A stretch of 64,000 nt of DNA from Rhipicephalus microplus (GCF_043290135.1 NC_134705.1:42347271-42411270); one strand, 5' to 3'. Shown: positions 10,311 through 21,286, counted from the first letter of the stretch. Numbers and translations: made by a program. The notes: a model not told the origin generated them from the letters alone.

Positions 10311-11670
10311 AAAGACTCATTTAAATCCGCGTAGCGCAACAGCTTAGGGGCGGCGGCCGCAGCCACGACTCCGCGACCCACCGTGCCACCAACAAGTCGG
10401 CGAGTCCTCAACGAGTGACGTCGTTCAGGTCGAGCAAGCGAACGTGAGACCAAACACAGCGCTGCACGCGGAGTGTCTGCCGCCAGCAAAGTTCGAACAG
10501 GAGAGCGAGCGTACGCTTGGCTGCCACCACGAACAGCGCCGAGCTGGTTTGGGGCTAGCACCGAAAAAATCGATGGTAATGCGGCCCTTTTCCACAAACT
10601 CGAGCGAGTGCAGCGCACAAACGCGAGTCCGCCACTGCGACCAACGGACGGCACAGAGCTGCTTACGACCAACTGACGGGAAAAACCAACTGTAATGGTG
10701 ACCAATTTTTAGTAAGTTCCGATGCTAACGAAAGCCCCGTCAGCTCGTGCTGGTGCACACACAGCGCACTACATACTACAACCAAGCTTTTTGCGAGAAC
10801 CCGCAACGTGTTTTCGACGACTCCCAACAAAGCGACGAGGTCTCAGCCCAATATCGTCAGCCCGGAGCTCATCGCGGCGGCGAAGACAGGCGAGCACTCG
10901 ATGAGCGAGCGTACGGGAGGCCGATGGCAATGGCGGCCAATTTTCAGGCGGTCACAAAGCACAGGCGTACTGTAGATGCCGAAGGTAACCTTCGCGATGC
11001 TTTTCGTGCGTGCTAAATACAACTCGACCGAGCCTGTTGCCGGCAAGCGCGATCCGTATCGCACACGCGACAAGTAGAGTAAAATAAAGGATGATAACCA
11101 ACGTGTCTTAGACTCCAGCGCTGTTTTCCGCCCTGAGTCCGACTGAATCATATATTCGATAGGCCTGTTGTTTTCTCGTCCGCCGAATTGGCCTTTCCAA
11201 CTGTTGCTGTCGTGTGTTGATCGTGACTATCTTGAAGCGAGAGATACACAGTGTGGCGTAGTGACGTGTCGAGACTTGATTCAGACTTCATGGGTGCAGC
11301 AAAACGCAAAAGCAGCAGCCCACACTCATCCAAACGTACATACAAGCACAAAGTCGTAGTTTTTAGATCGTCGAATCCAGGTGGCCGTGGTCGAGCACTC
11401 CGAGCGCGACGCAACGTGAACCGTCGCCGGTAAAATACGGGGAAAGACTGAGCCAGCAGAGGAGGAGAAAGAGGGCTGGTCACCTTGGCAACGCTTTTCG
11501 CGCTGTCTGCAATACCCGAGTGGCTCATTCATTTGGAGCATGTTTGGAGACTAAGCGGTTTCGCGCGGTACGCTTTCCTTTGTGGTTGCTCCTTGACAGT
11601 CTATCCCTTCATCGCGTGCGCCTATGGGGCTGCGCTACTCTTTTTTCGAGTAATTTTTCCTTAGAGTGTA

Positions 11671-12355
11671 ACGCTGGGCTGCAACGTAATAAAAATGTCA
11701 TTTCGGCTGAAGAAAACATCACAGTAATAGGTCACCTAATTTGTAAAGATGGTGTTCGACCAGATCTTGACGAGGCGAAAGCTGTGACACATTTTCCTCG
11801 GCCCGACGAACCAAAGCAACTTCGAAGTTTCTTGAGTCTTGCCTCTTCTTCCCGCCGCTTCACTCACGGATTCGCCTCTATTGCGTCGCCACTACACAAT
11901 CTTCTGACGTCCGGAACAGCCTTCTCTCTGACAACCGATACTGACATCACTTTTAACAACCTAATGGCAGCGTTGTCATCTGACCCCGTCCTCTGTCATT
12001 TCGACGAGCATGCCCCTACGTGCGTGCACACCGGCGCCAGCGGCCATGGCATCGGTGCCGTCCTCATACAGCGTTACACAACTGGTCGCGAAAGAGTAAT
12101 CACCTACGCCCGCCGCGCACTCGCGGATCCCTAAAGAAACTACTCAATCACCGAACAGGAATGCCTGGCTGCAGTTTGGGCCGTACAGAATTTCCGCTCT
12201 ATCTTCACGGACGCCGTTTTACCGTAACAACGGATCACCACGCCTTGTACTGGTTATCATCGTTAAAGAATTCCTGCAGATGCCTCGGTCGCTGGGTCCT
12301 ATGGCTACGAAATCATACATTTCACGTCATGTACAAATCTGAAAAAAAAAAACAC
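11671..12355 (+). pseudogene. G1 RT thumb/connection and RNase H remnant
   Basis: The frame from 11671 reads AGLQRNKNV, then IGHLICKDGVRPD, KQLRSFLSLASSSRRF and, from about 11990, a gypsy-type RNase H with VHTGASGHGIGAVLIQ. The first catalytic Asp of the DAS motif is replaced by Gly here, and a stop follows at about 12132. Past it, a shifted frame still shows the EQECLAAVWAV helix and TDHHALYWLSS. RNase H would remove the RNA template after first-strand synthesis; this copy cannot. Confidence 0.75.
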
Positions 12356-12639
12356 ACTTAGACGCCAACGCCCCTTTTCATTGGCCACTCCTGCTACCAT
12401 CTAGTCTTAGCCTCTTCATGCCTCGTCACATCATGATAAGGCATCACGTCAACTAACGTCATCCGAACTCACCCTTGTTGGACCACTGTCTTCAACTCGA
12501 TACACTCTTTTGGCCAACTGTCAACAGCAAGATTCCTACTTCAAGCGCATTGTTAAAGGCCCCTGTGGCAAGTCTACACCACCTAATGCCAGGCTGCTCT
12601 GACAGCTCAGGTGATTCAAGATTGAAAGCACCGATACGC
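12356..12639 (+). pseudogene. G1 RNase H-integrase linker, frame lost
   Basis: Short in-frame pieces resemble the linker between RNase H and integrase in G3 (51850-52150). Stops in all frames prevent a firm reading. Confidence 0.4.
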
Positions 12640-13560
12640 TTTTAATGATGATGTGCACCGTTCGCTTCTTGCGCTGGTACTTGAGGCCTTCCACGACGAC
12701 CCAACAGCTGACCACTTAGGATTTGACAAAACCTACAGCCGCATTAGGAGCCACCTCTTCTGGCCTGGCCTCCCCACTTCTGTTGCAAAGAACGTCTCTT
12801 CTTGCGCACTATGCCAAAGCCGCAAGCGACCAACTTCACCTCCTGCTGGCTTGTTGCGATCAATGGTGTGTCTACAGGAACATTTTCATGTTGTTGGAAT
12901 ATACCTGGTAGAACATTTTCCAGTAACAACTGCAAGGATACCAGTAAATCACGACAGCCGTTGACCACCTCACCCGGTACTCGGAAACCGCTCCGCTATG
13001 CTGCAGTGCAGCGTCTGGTTAGGCAAGCTTCTTTCTCGAAGCCATTGTTTTGCGTCACGCTGCACCCCGTTTCCACTCAAGTGACCGCTGCAAGAGTTTC
13101 CTATCCACAGTAGTCGAAGGGATGTTTAAAAATTGCAGCACAGTTCACAAGACCACATCAACATATCATCTTCAGACAAACGGTATCACAGAGCGCTTTC
13201 ACCTCACACTAATTGAAAAAATATCTAGAAATTGGGTCAGCTCATTACAATTGGGAAAAATATTGACCATTTGTCACGTTCGCTCTTAACACCGCCATCC
13301 AACGCACTAACGGGTACTCACCCTTGCACCTTGTTTACGGTCGTTCGGCGACATTCACGATCGACGCTTCCTTTTCGCACACGCCAACCGTCACTTGGAG
13401 TACACCCGACGAGCTTGTTCCGAGACTTGAAAACTGTGGGCATCTCGCTCGGCTCAGTACCGAAGCCACTTAATACGATTGTAAGCATTGGTACGACATT
13501 TCTCATCGTGATATCTCTTTCCGTCTTGGCGACGAAGTCCTCTTTTGGGCGACTACTCGT
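12640..13560 (+). pseudogene. G1 integrase remnant
   Basis: The first part (12653-12860) is the zinc-binding region: HHCC-type residues in DDPTADHLGFDK and SSCALCQSRKRP. Pieces of the catalytic core follow in shifted frames: DHLTRYSETA near 12963-12995, and YHLQTNGITERFHLTLIE near 13165-13225, where the conserved glutamate lies. The first Asp region is scrambled. Integrase would join element DNA to the host chromosome; multiple frame shifts make this inactive. Confidence 0.75.
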
Positions 13561-13780
13561 GTTCTAGGATGGTGTGGAAAGTTTCAGTCGCGATTTCTTG
13601 GTCCCTGCATAATTAACGAACAACATTCATTGTGAACTCTCGTATCATTCTTGTTGACGCTTCTATCGATCGTCGCTACCATAGTTCGGAGATAGTCAAT
13701 GTTTCCCCTCTTGAGCCTTTTTGCGACGTCTCTCACAATTCTAAGTCGGCACTAGGTCGGCCGCTTCATCACGCGGGGCA

Positions 13781-14346
13781 ATTAGTGTGAGAACTATTCA
13801 TTCAGTGAGCAATATTCAGATTATTTGGCTTCTCATCTGTAAATTCTGGAAATACTCTTCAGCGCTTGAATCTGGGCAAAGGGCCTTCGGCTCGATGGTG
13901 AATAACTAAATGTTTTCAAGGCTGAACGTTGTCTCACAGTATTTATACATAAAATAGGGAATTATTTATACTTTCTCAGTCAGGTGCCGGATAACGAACG
14001 CCATATAGACGGCGCGCTCCTGCGCACTGATTAAAACCCTGTCTATAGGGAGCCCAGCAATAAAAATACCCGTGACAGCTGAGCGCCGGGGAAGTAACGC
14101 ATACAGCCGGTAGGAGCAGGTGCAAGACGTAAAAAAAAGAAAGAAAGGGGGAGAGCCGCTATCTCTATCACACCAGCCTGGCTCCAGGAACCGGCATCAA
14201 CTTACGCAGAACCTTTCAGCCACAAGTGCGAGCGTAGAAAAAAAAGACCCCCCCCGCCACCCCGCCAGCTGTCCACGCTGTGCCGTCGTCAGGTTCATAG
14301 TCGCTTGCATGCCGTGGCATTTGAGCGTAGCCATTTCGTCCCGCTG
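13781..14346. other. Unassigned; possible 3' tail of G1
   Basis: After the last integrase-like codons there are about 560 bp without a recognisable LTR, polypurine tract or gene. A poly-C/poly-A patch lies at 14235-14265. Confidence 0.35.
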
Positions 14347-14430
14347 TCTTGTGAGGGTCGTTTTAGGGACGAAGCTCCTTATAGCGGCACATGTTCGTCC
14401 CTCGTAGTCGTAGGCGTAGTGTGTAACCAG
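14347..14430 (+). repeat. Minisatellite-bearing repeat copy 2, left piece
   Basis: It starts near TTTTAGGGACGAAGCTCCTT, continues GCGGCACATGTTCGTCCC and ends GTGTGTAACCAG. The remainder of the same copy resumes at 16195 after an LTR insertion. Confidence 0.8.
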
Positions 14431-14610
14431 TGTTGGGACTCCGAGTCCTCCCGGTCTCGTTTTCGGTAGCTGGCCCCGTCGCAGGATCCATCGTCCAACA
14501 ATTCAGCGAGAAGAAGCGCCCGAACGAACAACAGAGATTTATTTACATGTGGAGAAGTGATCAACTGATCCAAAGAGAGAAGAGTGAGGAGATACAAAAC
14601 GTCTTCGGCA

Positions 14611-14617
14611 TTTTATA
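14611..14617 (-). promoter_or_regulatory. LTR TATA box, unit 3
   Basis: Minus-strand CTATAAAATGCC within the third U3. It is followed downstream by an AATAAA-type signal at 14538-14543. Confidence 0.55.
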
Positions 14618-15241
14618 GCGCCGCGTTGCCGACACTGGGCGCACTGTCCGCATCGTCAGCCAATACGGTGGCTCCGGCACCTCGGCCACGAGAGAGGGGG
14701 CAACACACCTCACAACACATGGAGTGGCACAACCTAACACGAGGTCCATATATGGTCACGGCGTCCTAAAATGTTACCAAACATGGTCACGAACGCACAG
14801 CAGATTCCGGAGTTCTCCCGGCGAGAGGAGGAGCCTGAATGGGGAGGTGGGGGTGGACGACCCCGTTGGTCAAGAACCGGTTCTCCCCCAAACTCTTCGT
14901 GCTTGGTTCCCTAGGGCCGGTCGTAACAGTCTCTCGCGCGGGGGGGGGTGAAGATCTCGATGGGCTGAGGTTTGCAGCCACTGTCCGGAGAGATACGCGC
15001 CGGCAGTCGGTTTGGTGACGACCATCCTTGATGAAGTAGAGGGCAACACCTGCTTCATTGTGGGCTCAACAGACATCACATACGCACATGAAAACACAAC
15101 TACTAAGCCGGTGAGCGCCGGACAATTCCGCCAAACTCCACCAGGCAATTTTCCCCTTTAACTGATATTAAAGGAAATACAGAATTTATTCAAAACTGAT
15201 CCAAAGAGAGAAAAGTGAGGAGATACAAAACGTCTTCGGCA

Positions 15242-15248
15242 TTTTATA
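15242..15248 (-). promoter_or_regulatory. LTR TATA box, unit 2
   Basis: Minus-strand CTATAAAATGCC in the second U3. An AATAAA signal lies downstream at 15185-15190. Confidence 0.55.
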
Positions 15249-15876
15249 GCGCCGCGTTGCCGACACGGGGCGCACTGTCCGCATCGTCAGCCAATACGGT
15301 GGCTCCGGCACCTCGGCCACGAGAGAGGGGGAAACACACCTCACAACACATGGAGTGGCACAACCTAACACGAGGTCCATATATGATCACGGCGTCCTAA
15401 AATGTTACCAAACATGGTCACGAACGCACAGCAGATTCCGGAGTTCTCCCGGCGAGAGGAGGAGCCTGAATGGGGAGGTGGGGGTGGACGACCCCGTTGG
15501 TCAAGAACCGGTTCTCCCCCAAACTCTTCGTGCTTGGTTCCCTAGGGCCGGTCGTAACAGTCTCTCGCGCGGGGGGGGGGGGGTGAAGGTCTCGATGGGC
15601 TGAGGTTTGCAGCCACTGTCCGGAGAGATACGCGCCGGCAGTCGGTTTGGTGACGACCATCTTTGATGAAGTAGAGGGCAACACCTGCTTCATCGTGGGT
15701 TCAACAGACATCACATACGCACATGAAAACACAACTACTAAGCCGGTGAGCGCCGGACAATTCCGCCAAACTCCACCAGGCAATTTTCCCCTTTAACTGA
15801 TATTAAAGGAAATACAGAATTTATTCAAAACTGATCCAAAGAGAGAAGAGTGAGGAGATACAAAACGTCTTCGGCA

Positions 15877-15883
15877 TTTTATA
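15877..15883 (-). promoter_or_regulatory. LTR TATA box, unit 1
   Basis: Minus-strand CTATAAAATGCC in the first U3, nearest the 5' end of the element. An AATAAA signal lies downstream at 15820-15825. Confidence 0.55.
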
Positions 15884-16194
15884 GCGCCGCGTTGCCGACA
15901 CTGGGCGCACTGTCCGCATCGTCAGCCAATACGGTGGCTCCGGCACCTCGGCCGCGAGAGAGGGGGAAACACACCTCACAACACATGGAGTGGCACAACC
16001 TAACACGAGGTCCATATATGGTCACGGCGCCCTAAAATGTTACCAAACATGGTCACGGACGCACAGCAGATTCCGGAGTTCTCCCGGCGAGAGGAGGAGC
16101 CTGAATGGGGAGGTGGGGGTGGACGACCCCGTCGGTCAAGAACCGGTTCTCCCCCAAACTCTTCGTGCTTGGTTCCCTAGGGCCGGTCGTAACA

Positions 16195-16880
16195 CCAGGC
16201 TTACGTTTTGACCTGCAAGGCGGTGCTGGTGGGAGATTTCTCCTGTGCGTTGTTCAACAATGAAAAATTCGTAGCGTGCGCGTTAACTAAAAGCAGAATT
16301 TTCCTGTCTCTCATTCCCCATCAGCACCCATTGGCATGTACATTGAGAAACATCTGACAAGAAAGGGTTGCTACGTTATACTCGCCGGGCGTAAGCTCTT
16401 TCGTTTTAGAAAGTTTTAGCGAGCGTTGGGCCGCAGTGCCATGAATACAGTGAACTTGTGTATACCAGGAAGTCAAGGTGGTTATAGGTGGCAAGTAGAC
16501 ACGGAGCGCAAGCCGTAAGAAAGTGTGGGTGTGCCACCTCTCGTTTAGTCCTTGGAATGTCCACTGGATGGCGGTGCTCTTATATCGGGAATATATGATG
16601 AAAGGATGCGAGGTGCTGGTACATGGAGTGTTGAGTAGGTGGACGAACGGACACACAGACAGATGCATGGACTAACTCAAGGATGGCTGCACCGACAGAT
16701 AGACGCATGGATGGACGCTGGGTCGGATGCATGGACGAACGCAGGGACGGACGCACAGATGGACATGTGCACGCACGAACAAACGCACGCAAGGACGGGC
16801 GAATGGACGCACGGACGGTCACACAGATGGACGCAAGGACGGACAGAAGCAAGAACGAATGGACGGACGGATGCTTCAGC
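16195..16880 (+). repeat. Minisatellite-bearing repeat copy 2, right piece
   Basis: It resumes GCTTACGTTTTGACCTGCAA after the LTR insertion, then carries the family landmarks AAAGTTTTAGCGAGCGTTGG, CTCTCGTTTAGTCCTTGG and GGATGGCGGTGCTC. From about 16635 to 16880 it becomes a 12-bp minisatellite (GGACGGACGCA-like). Frames translating as RTDG or DGRM strings through it are artefacts. Confidence 0.8.
16635..16880. repeat. 12-bp minisatellite (GGACGGACGCAN-like)
   Basis: About 20 imperfect units. The same tract lies at 36200-36375 in copy 3 and is nearly absent from copy 1. Confidence 0.8.
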
Positions 16881-16996
16881 CCTCTCTCCATCATTCACTC
16901 TGTGGATATGCTGCCATTGTTTTTCTACAAGATGGTGTGGGACGAAAACATTTTCCAGTGCTGTACGGTACACTTTATTCAACATATCATACATCT

Positions 16997-17232
16997 CTCT
17001 TATTTATGGAGTTTAACGTCCAGAAACCACATTATGCATATGAGAGACGCCGTACTGGAGGGCTCCGGAAATTTGGACCACCTGGGGTTGTTTAAGGTGT
17101 ACCCAAATCTGATCACACAGGCCTACAACATTTCTGCCTCTATCGCAAATGCAGCCGCCACAGCCGGGATTCAATCCCGCGACCTGCGGGTCAGCTGCCG
17201 AGTACCTTAGCCACTAGACCACCGTGGCGGGG
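16997..17232 (-). mobile_element. Ruka-type SINE, copy r2, with full tRNA-like head
   Basis: On the minus strand: GCCCCGCCACGGTGGTCTAG, GTGGCTAAGGTACTCGGC, then the B box GGGATTGAATCCCGG, then the family body. The A box (TGGTCTAGTGGCTAAGG region) and B box give an internal RNA polymerase III promoter. Direct repeats CATACATCT at 16988-16996 and 17233-17241 mark the insertion. It is the best tRNA-like head in the window. It is not a functional tRNA because the acceptor stem does not close. Confidence 0.85.
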
Positions 17233-17241
17233 CATACATCT

Positions 17242-19053
17242 TTGTGTATTTGGGCAAACACTGGGATGTGCAGTCCCATCGTTACTCTTTTGACTTCAAT
17301 AAAAGAGTACAAACAACTTTCCGTTCATCAGTTGTCGAGGTATGACATTGTGTCATGCACTAAATAAAAGAGTACTAGTGTCTGCGCAACCGCTCCCTGA
17401 AACACTGGCCTATGCATGTTGATGCTCATGTTCTACGAAACAAGTTGAACAGATGATTTTAGGAAAGCATGGCAAAAAAGAACAAACCGAAGGCAACGAG
17501 ACAGAGAAAGATCAAAATGGAAAATCGATTGGTCAACGTTTGATAGTGGTTGCGTAATTTGATGATGAACATCATGTACAGAAGTCAGAAGCGAGGTGCA
17601 GAAGTTAGCAGGAGAGCGTGTGTGACCGACATTTTCACACTCTTTTGAATATTATGTACAGTTCTCATATTACAGCATGAATTTGTTCCTGCATGAACCA
17701 TGACGAAGACAACCAGTGTACTACTGTGGAGGTAATGTACCTGCTATAAGTATCCCCATTTTATGAAAGCAACTGCATGCAGTAAGAATAAGGATTTTGA
17801 GTTTTGTTGTGTACCATTTGTTTACCGTAACTGCGCGCGAACGTTCGCGAAAGAGATGTGCAGAAGCATTATTTATTTGTAAGGAGACCGACCTGTTTGT
17901 CGCTAATTTGTGTACGTCATATTTGAGCTTGGTGCGCGTTTCGGCATTCACTTGAACAGCAGTGTGATGCTGAATAAAGGTAAGAGTAGCCACTCCCCAC
18001 AAATAAGATCAGTTAAAAACTGAAAATGTGTAGAAACCACTGTATAGAGTGAAATAATGCGCATAAATTCTAATTGCAGGAATAACTAATTGTTAAAATG
18101 TTCAAAAAGTGCTGCTGCCCCATCGTCCAGCTCGCGGCAGTTCGCGTGTACGAAATGCAAATGTTAGAGTAGGCACGCTATAATACCCATGCAATGTTAA
18201 CATGCGAAAGCGAGTCTTCAAACAGCTGAGAATAGGCTGCTGCCACTGACACGCGTGTGCTTCTCGACACAAATCAGCAAAATTCCTCACAGAATACGCA
18301 CGTGCAAGAAAAATACGCAGGTTTAGACAGCCGAACACAGCCTCGTTCACGATTTTGTTCGCGAACCCGCAGTTCATGAGGAAGCACTAAAACGATGGAG
18401 AAACACATGCTAATCGTTTTTGCGTAACGGCGCACCATGAACTGAAGTCGGAGCCGAAAGCACTCACCGTGCTTGTCTCGAACTCATGAAGCCCTACAAA
18501 CTATTTGCTGATCAAATGCATCCACATGGCACAAAAAGAGTTCAAGGTTCCGCAGACGGTTTGCAAAAAGCCACTTGGCAGGTATATAACTCCGCTAAAA
18601 GACTCGCCTTCAAGCGGTATATAGCGCTGTGGTGCATTGCGTGGGACATCTGCTTCACGCGCATGCGGTCCCGAGCTCAATTCCAGGGCTGTGCTGTGCA
18701 TGTTATTCTCGCAGATGTAGGTGGTTGTGATACTAATGGTCTTATAATTACGCGTAGTCGTAATATCCACCGCATTATCGGCGGGAAACCACTCTCCAAA
18801 TCATTAAGACTGCTTTTTTTCGGCCGCCGCACCAGGGCCGGGCCACCTGCGGAAATGTCACCCTTAACCGCAGGCCGTATCTTGCCAAGAAAAATTTGAC
18901 CAAAAATCCTGGCTAATCTTTGTCCCAGCTATTCTGAAGGCTACGACAATTCGGGCCGGTTTCTCTGAGTCACGGCTACGAAGCCGCGTAGTAGCGGCGA
19001 TAATTTGAGTTGATCGCTTGCCTGTGGGCGAGTAGTCTTGCCAGGATTTGACA

Positions 19054-19057
<4 letters not shown>
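17242..19057. other. No gene recognised
   Basis: About 1.8 kb of moderately AT-rich sequence with short overlapping frames only. I see no terminal repeats or conserved motif. Confidence 0.45.

Positions 19058-19058
<1 letters not shown>

Positions 19059-19108
<50 letters not shown>
19059..19108. repeat. (TA)n microsatellite, ~24 units
   Basis: Pure TA tract preceding a SINE-T tail. Confidence 0.95.
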
Positions 19109-19109
<1 letters not shown>

Positions 19110-19117
19110 ATTGGCCT

Positions 19118-19212
19118 AATAACTTGCCTTATACCTTCTTTGTCATTATTGTCTGTTAGATCTCATAAATATTGTGTAATACACGAAAAAACGAGCCCTA
19201 AAGTGTACACTT
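19118..19212 (+). mobile_element. Second tRNA-derived SINE family (SINE-T), 3' tail only
   Basis: TTTGTCATTATTGTCTGTTAG, then CTCATAAATATTGTG and AAAAAACGAGCCCTAAAGTG match the tails of the copies at 59346-59570 and 63060-63160. The head is missing. Confidence 0.6.
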
Positions 19213-19218
19213 GTTTCC

Positions 19219-19369
<151 letters not shown>

Positions 19370-19492
19370 AAAAGTGTATATTTAAAGGCTCGTTTTTTGG
19401 TTTTGCCACAATGATAATCGGATCGGACAGACAATAATGCTGAAGACAATACATGCGAAGTTAGACCGAATTATAAAGTACACACTTTCGTG

Positions 19493-20217
19493 CTTTATGA
19501 AAGGGAACACGGGAGTGCGTGGCCGGCGTTCGACGGCGGCCGCTGCCACGCCATAAACTGACCGCGATAACCCCGCCACAGTGGTCTAGTGGCTGATGTA
19601 CTCGGCTGCTGACCCGCTGGTCGCGTGTTCAAATCCCGGCTGCAGCGGCTGCATTTCCGATTGAGGCAGAAATGTTGTAGGCTTTTGTGCTCAGATTTGG
19701 GTGCACGGAAAAGAACCACAGGTGGTCGAAATTTCCGGAGCCCTCCACTACGGCTTCTCTCATAATCATATGGTGGTTTTGCGACGTTAAACCCTACATA
19801 TCAATCAATCAATCGATCAACTGACTGCGATAAAGAGTACGATCGCTTTCGGCGTCATCCATCGGTAGACAAATTAACCAGTCATGGCTGGTCTCAAAGC
19901 GTGCGCTCGCAAGCGCTCTTCAAGACTGGCCTGAAGAGTCGTGACTGGTTATTTGTGCCAAGTGTCGATCGTGTGCCACGGTCAGTTTTTTTTTTACCGC
20001 AGACGACACACTGCATGTATCGCCAGTTGCGCTATCGGGGCGAGAGCGTAATCCAGCAGCGCTTGTCTACCGGCCGTGACTGGTTATTTCTTTTTCTTTA
20101 ACTGATATATAACCCCGATTGGGAACGTGTTTTTTTTTTTTGCGCTGTCGATTGATGGTGCTGTAGGTGGCCGCCGGAGGGCACAAGTCACGCGCTCCCG
20201 TGTTCCCTTTCATAAAG
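19493..20217. mobile_element. TIR element (~725 bp) containing a Ruka-type SINE
   Basis: The left end CTTTATGAAAGGGAACACGG, then AGTGCGTGGCC, is inverted at 20217-20140. The homology continues inwards through GGCGGCC, CCATAAACTGACCGCG and CCATCAATCGACAGCG, giving TIRs of about 75 bp. The SINE (19571-19818) sits at the inner end of the left TIR. A direct repeat GTGACTGGTTATTT (19939 and 20078 areas) lies inside. No transposase is present. Superfamily unknown. Confidence 0.55.
19571..19818 (+). mobile_element. Ruka-type SINE, copy r3, full length
   Basis: Head CCCCGCCACAGTGGTCTAGT and GGCTGATGTACTCGGC, B box GTTCAAATCCCGGC, body, and a (TCAA)n-type tail (ATCAATCAATCAATCGATCA). A 15-bp duplication AACTGAC/TGCGATAA flanks it at 19556-19570 and 19819-19833 with one mismatch. 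Confidence 0.9.
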
Positions 20218-20229
20218 GGTGACAGAGTA

Positions 20230-20340
20230 CGTGTGATGAAACAAAATTGGGTGAAAAGATAACGTTCCTTGAGCAAAAACCGAACCTGAGACCTTCTAAT
20301 GACGTGTTCGATGCTATACCAAGTTAGCTACCACGGCGGC
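20230..20340 (-). mobile_element. SINE-T copy, tRNA-like head and partial body
   Basis: On the minus strand: GCCGCCGTGGTAGCTAACTT, GGTATAGCATCG, then TTAGAAGGTCTCAGGTTCGG (B-box-like), then GTTATCTTTTCACCC. It aligns with the head of the copy at 59346-59570 (GCCGCCGT, GGTAAAGCATC, GGTCGCAGGTTTTG, GTTATCATTTCATCC). It abuts the TIR element at 20217. Confidence 0.65.
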
Positions 20341-21286
20341 TACGCCGCCAGTCACATTATTCGGTATGTATGTGAATTAAACGTGGGAGCGTCAGTCAAC
20401 GCCACCAGTAGCCATGGCGGCGAGTGTGGCACACTCTTTATGAACCTTTTTGACGTCACGTAGGACTTGAACTTATCACGAGCTGGCAGCCTAAAGGCAC
20501 CCAGTGTCACTCAATAAAAAAATGCACCATGGTTACCTTCCTTCCGCATGCTTCGCATACGTCGATTACCAGGTACGTAGAATCTACCAAATTGTAAATG
20601 CGAAGTATTTCTCAGCGATTTTGGCGACTTTGAGCGTGTTTTTCTATCTATCTATCTAGCCAATCAGGGTTGCCTGCGCTGTGGCCACCCCAAATATTCT
20701 CTCTAACACATACTGTGGCAAAGCCCTGCGTTGCGCGAGAGCAGCGAGTCTCTCTTTACGGAGGCGGACTTGAATTGTCTCTTAACAAGCCACGACAAAG
20801 GATACCAGCTTAGGGTCAACCAGAGCGCCCGCGACATAGCCGTGAAGTTCGAACTCCCCGTCCCGTCGTCAAAGGAGTAACCCATCGATGTCGCCCATTG
20901 GGGGGGGGGGGGGGCTGAGCGCTGCCTCCAGATATTAATAAAGTTCTTCGCCTTGCCTGCTTGCTTACATTTGGGTGCTCTCATGGTCACCCTCTTAATT
21001 GGCGTGACTAAAATTAGCATGGGAGAGTAAGATCTGATCAAGATCACTGGTCAAGATGTCAATAATGTCACAATCTAGATGCGTGCGTCGTCAATCATTT
21101 CCCATCAGGCAGTGCCACATACCCACGGGCGGGTATGTCACGTTGGTATTCGGGTATGTTCCACATGTAATTGACACCTAGTATCTACCCAGGAATGACG
21201 AGAACACACATGGGAAATTTTGACGTGCGAACGTTAAGAAATACCCGCATCCGTGTACCTCGACCCGACTAATGCAATGAATAAAA
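20341..21286. other. Non-coding, repeat-rich
   Basis: It holds a segment (20490-20660) shared with 21700-21810 and with the head of the 147-bp repeat family (GCATGCTTCGCATACG, AAATGCGAAGTATTTCTCAG, then TCTATCTATCTATC). It also holds a G15 run near 20899-20914 and an AATAAA at about 20938. No gene is recognised. Confidence 0.45.

Larger units (their letters stand above)
9213..11668. mobile_element. Non-autonomous TA-target DNA element (2.46 kb) inserted in G1
   Basis: The ends are inverted: CACTCTAAGGCAAAA on the left and CACTCTAAGGAAAAA on the right strand. Each is flanked by TA (9211-9212 and 11669-11670), the target duplication of Tc1/mariner-like and some related elements. G1 coding sense continues in the same frame on either side, which confirms the boundaries. 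No transposase motif is visible in any frame (the longest frame, 10067-10705 minus, is compositionally odd and unrecognised). Inside are a 33-35-bp subterminal tandem array and a diverged ~240-bp duplication. Confidence 0.85.
6855..13780 (+). mobile_element. Ty3/gypsy LTR retrotransposon G1, degenerate and multiply interrupted
   Basis: Parts lie in the canonical order: gag (6855-7715), aspartic protease (8030-8510), partial reverse transcriptase (8850-8962 and 9153-9212), RNase H (11671-12355) and integrase (12640-13560). RT before RNase H before integrase is the Ty3/gypsy order. Interruptions are a SINE (8963-9152) and a TA-flanked DNA element (9213-11668). Several stops and frame shifts are also present and the RT fingers region is missing. 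I could not find its LTRs; the 5' side abuts the (TA)n tract. It is a dead copy. Confidence 0.8.
14431..16194 (-). mobile_element. LTR insertion with tandemly triplicated U3-R module
   Basis: Read on the minus strand it starts TGTTACGACCGG and ends GGAGTCCCAACA, giving the TG...CA ends of an LTR. CCAG flanks both sides (14427-14430 and 16195-16198), and copy 1 of the host repeat has the uninterrupted site. Within it a 631-635-bp unit repeats three times (landmarks at 14564, 15195 and 15830). Each unit has a CTATAAAATGCC TATA box and, downstream, an AATAAA signal. Only the last unit (14431-14560) has the final R-U5 ending GTCCCAACA. No coding region is present. It may be a solo LTR with an expanded promoter, or a recombination product of a short LTR element. 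Confidence 0.75.

Noticed and set aside
10067..10705. 212-codon minus-strand frame inside the TA-flanked element
   Set aside because: Its composition is unlike a transposase, no DDE motif is visible, and it crosses the edge of an internal duplication.
16580..17095. Several 100-plus-codon frames rich in RTDG or PSVR
   Set aside because: All run through the 12-bp minisatellite, where every frame stays open on both strands.
17140..17232. tRNA gene on the minus strand
   Set aside because: The A and B boxes are present but it continues into the SINE body and has a target duplication. It is a SINE head.
20711..21000. Possible solo LTR (TGTGGCAAAGCC start, AATAAA near 20938)
   Set aside because: I could not find a matching CA end, a target duplication or a second copy in the window.
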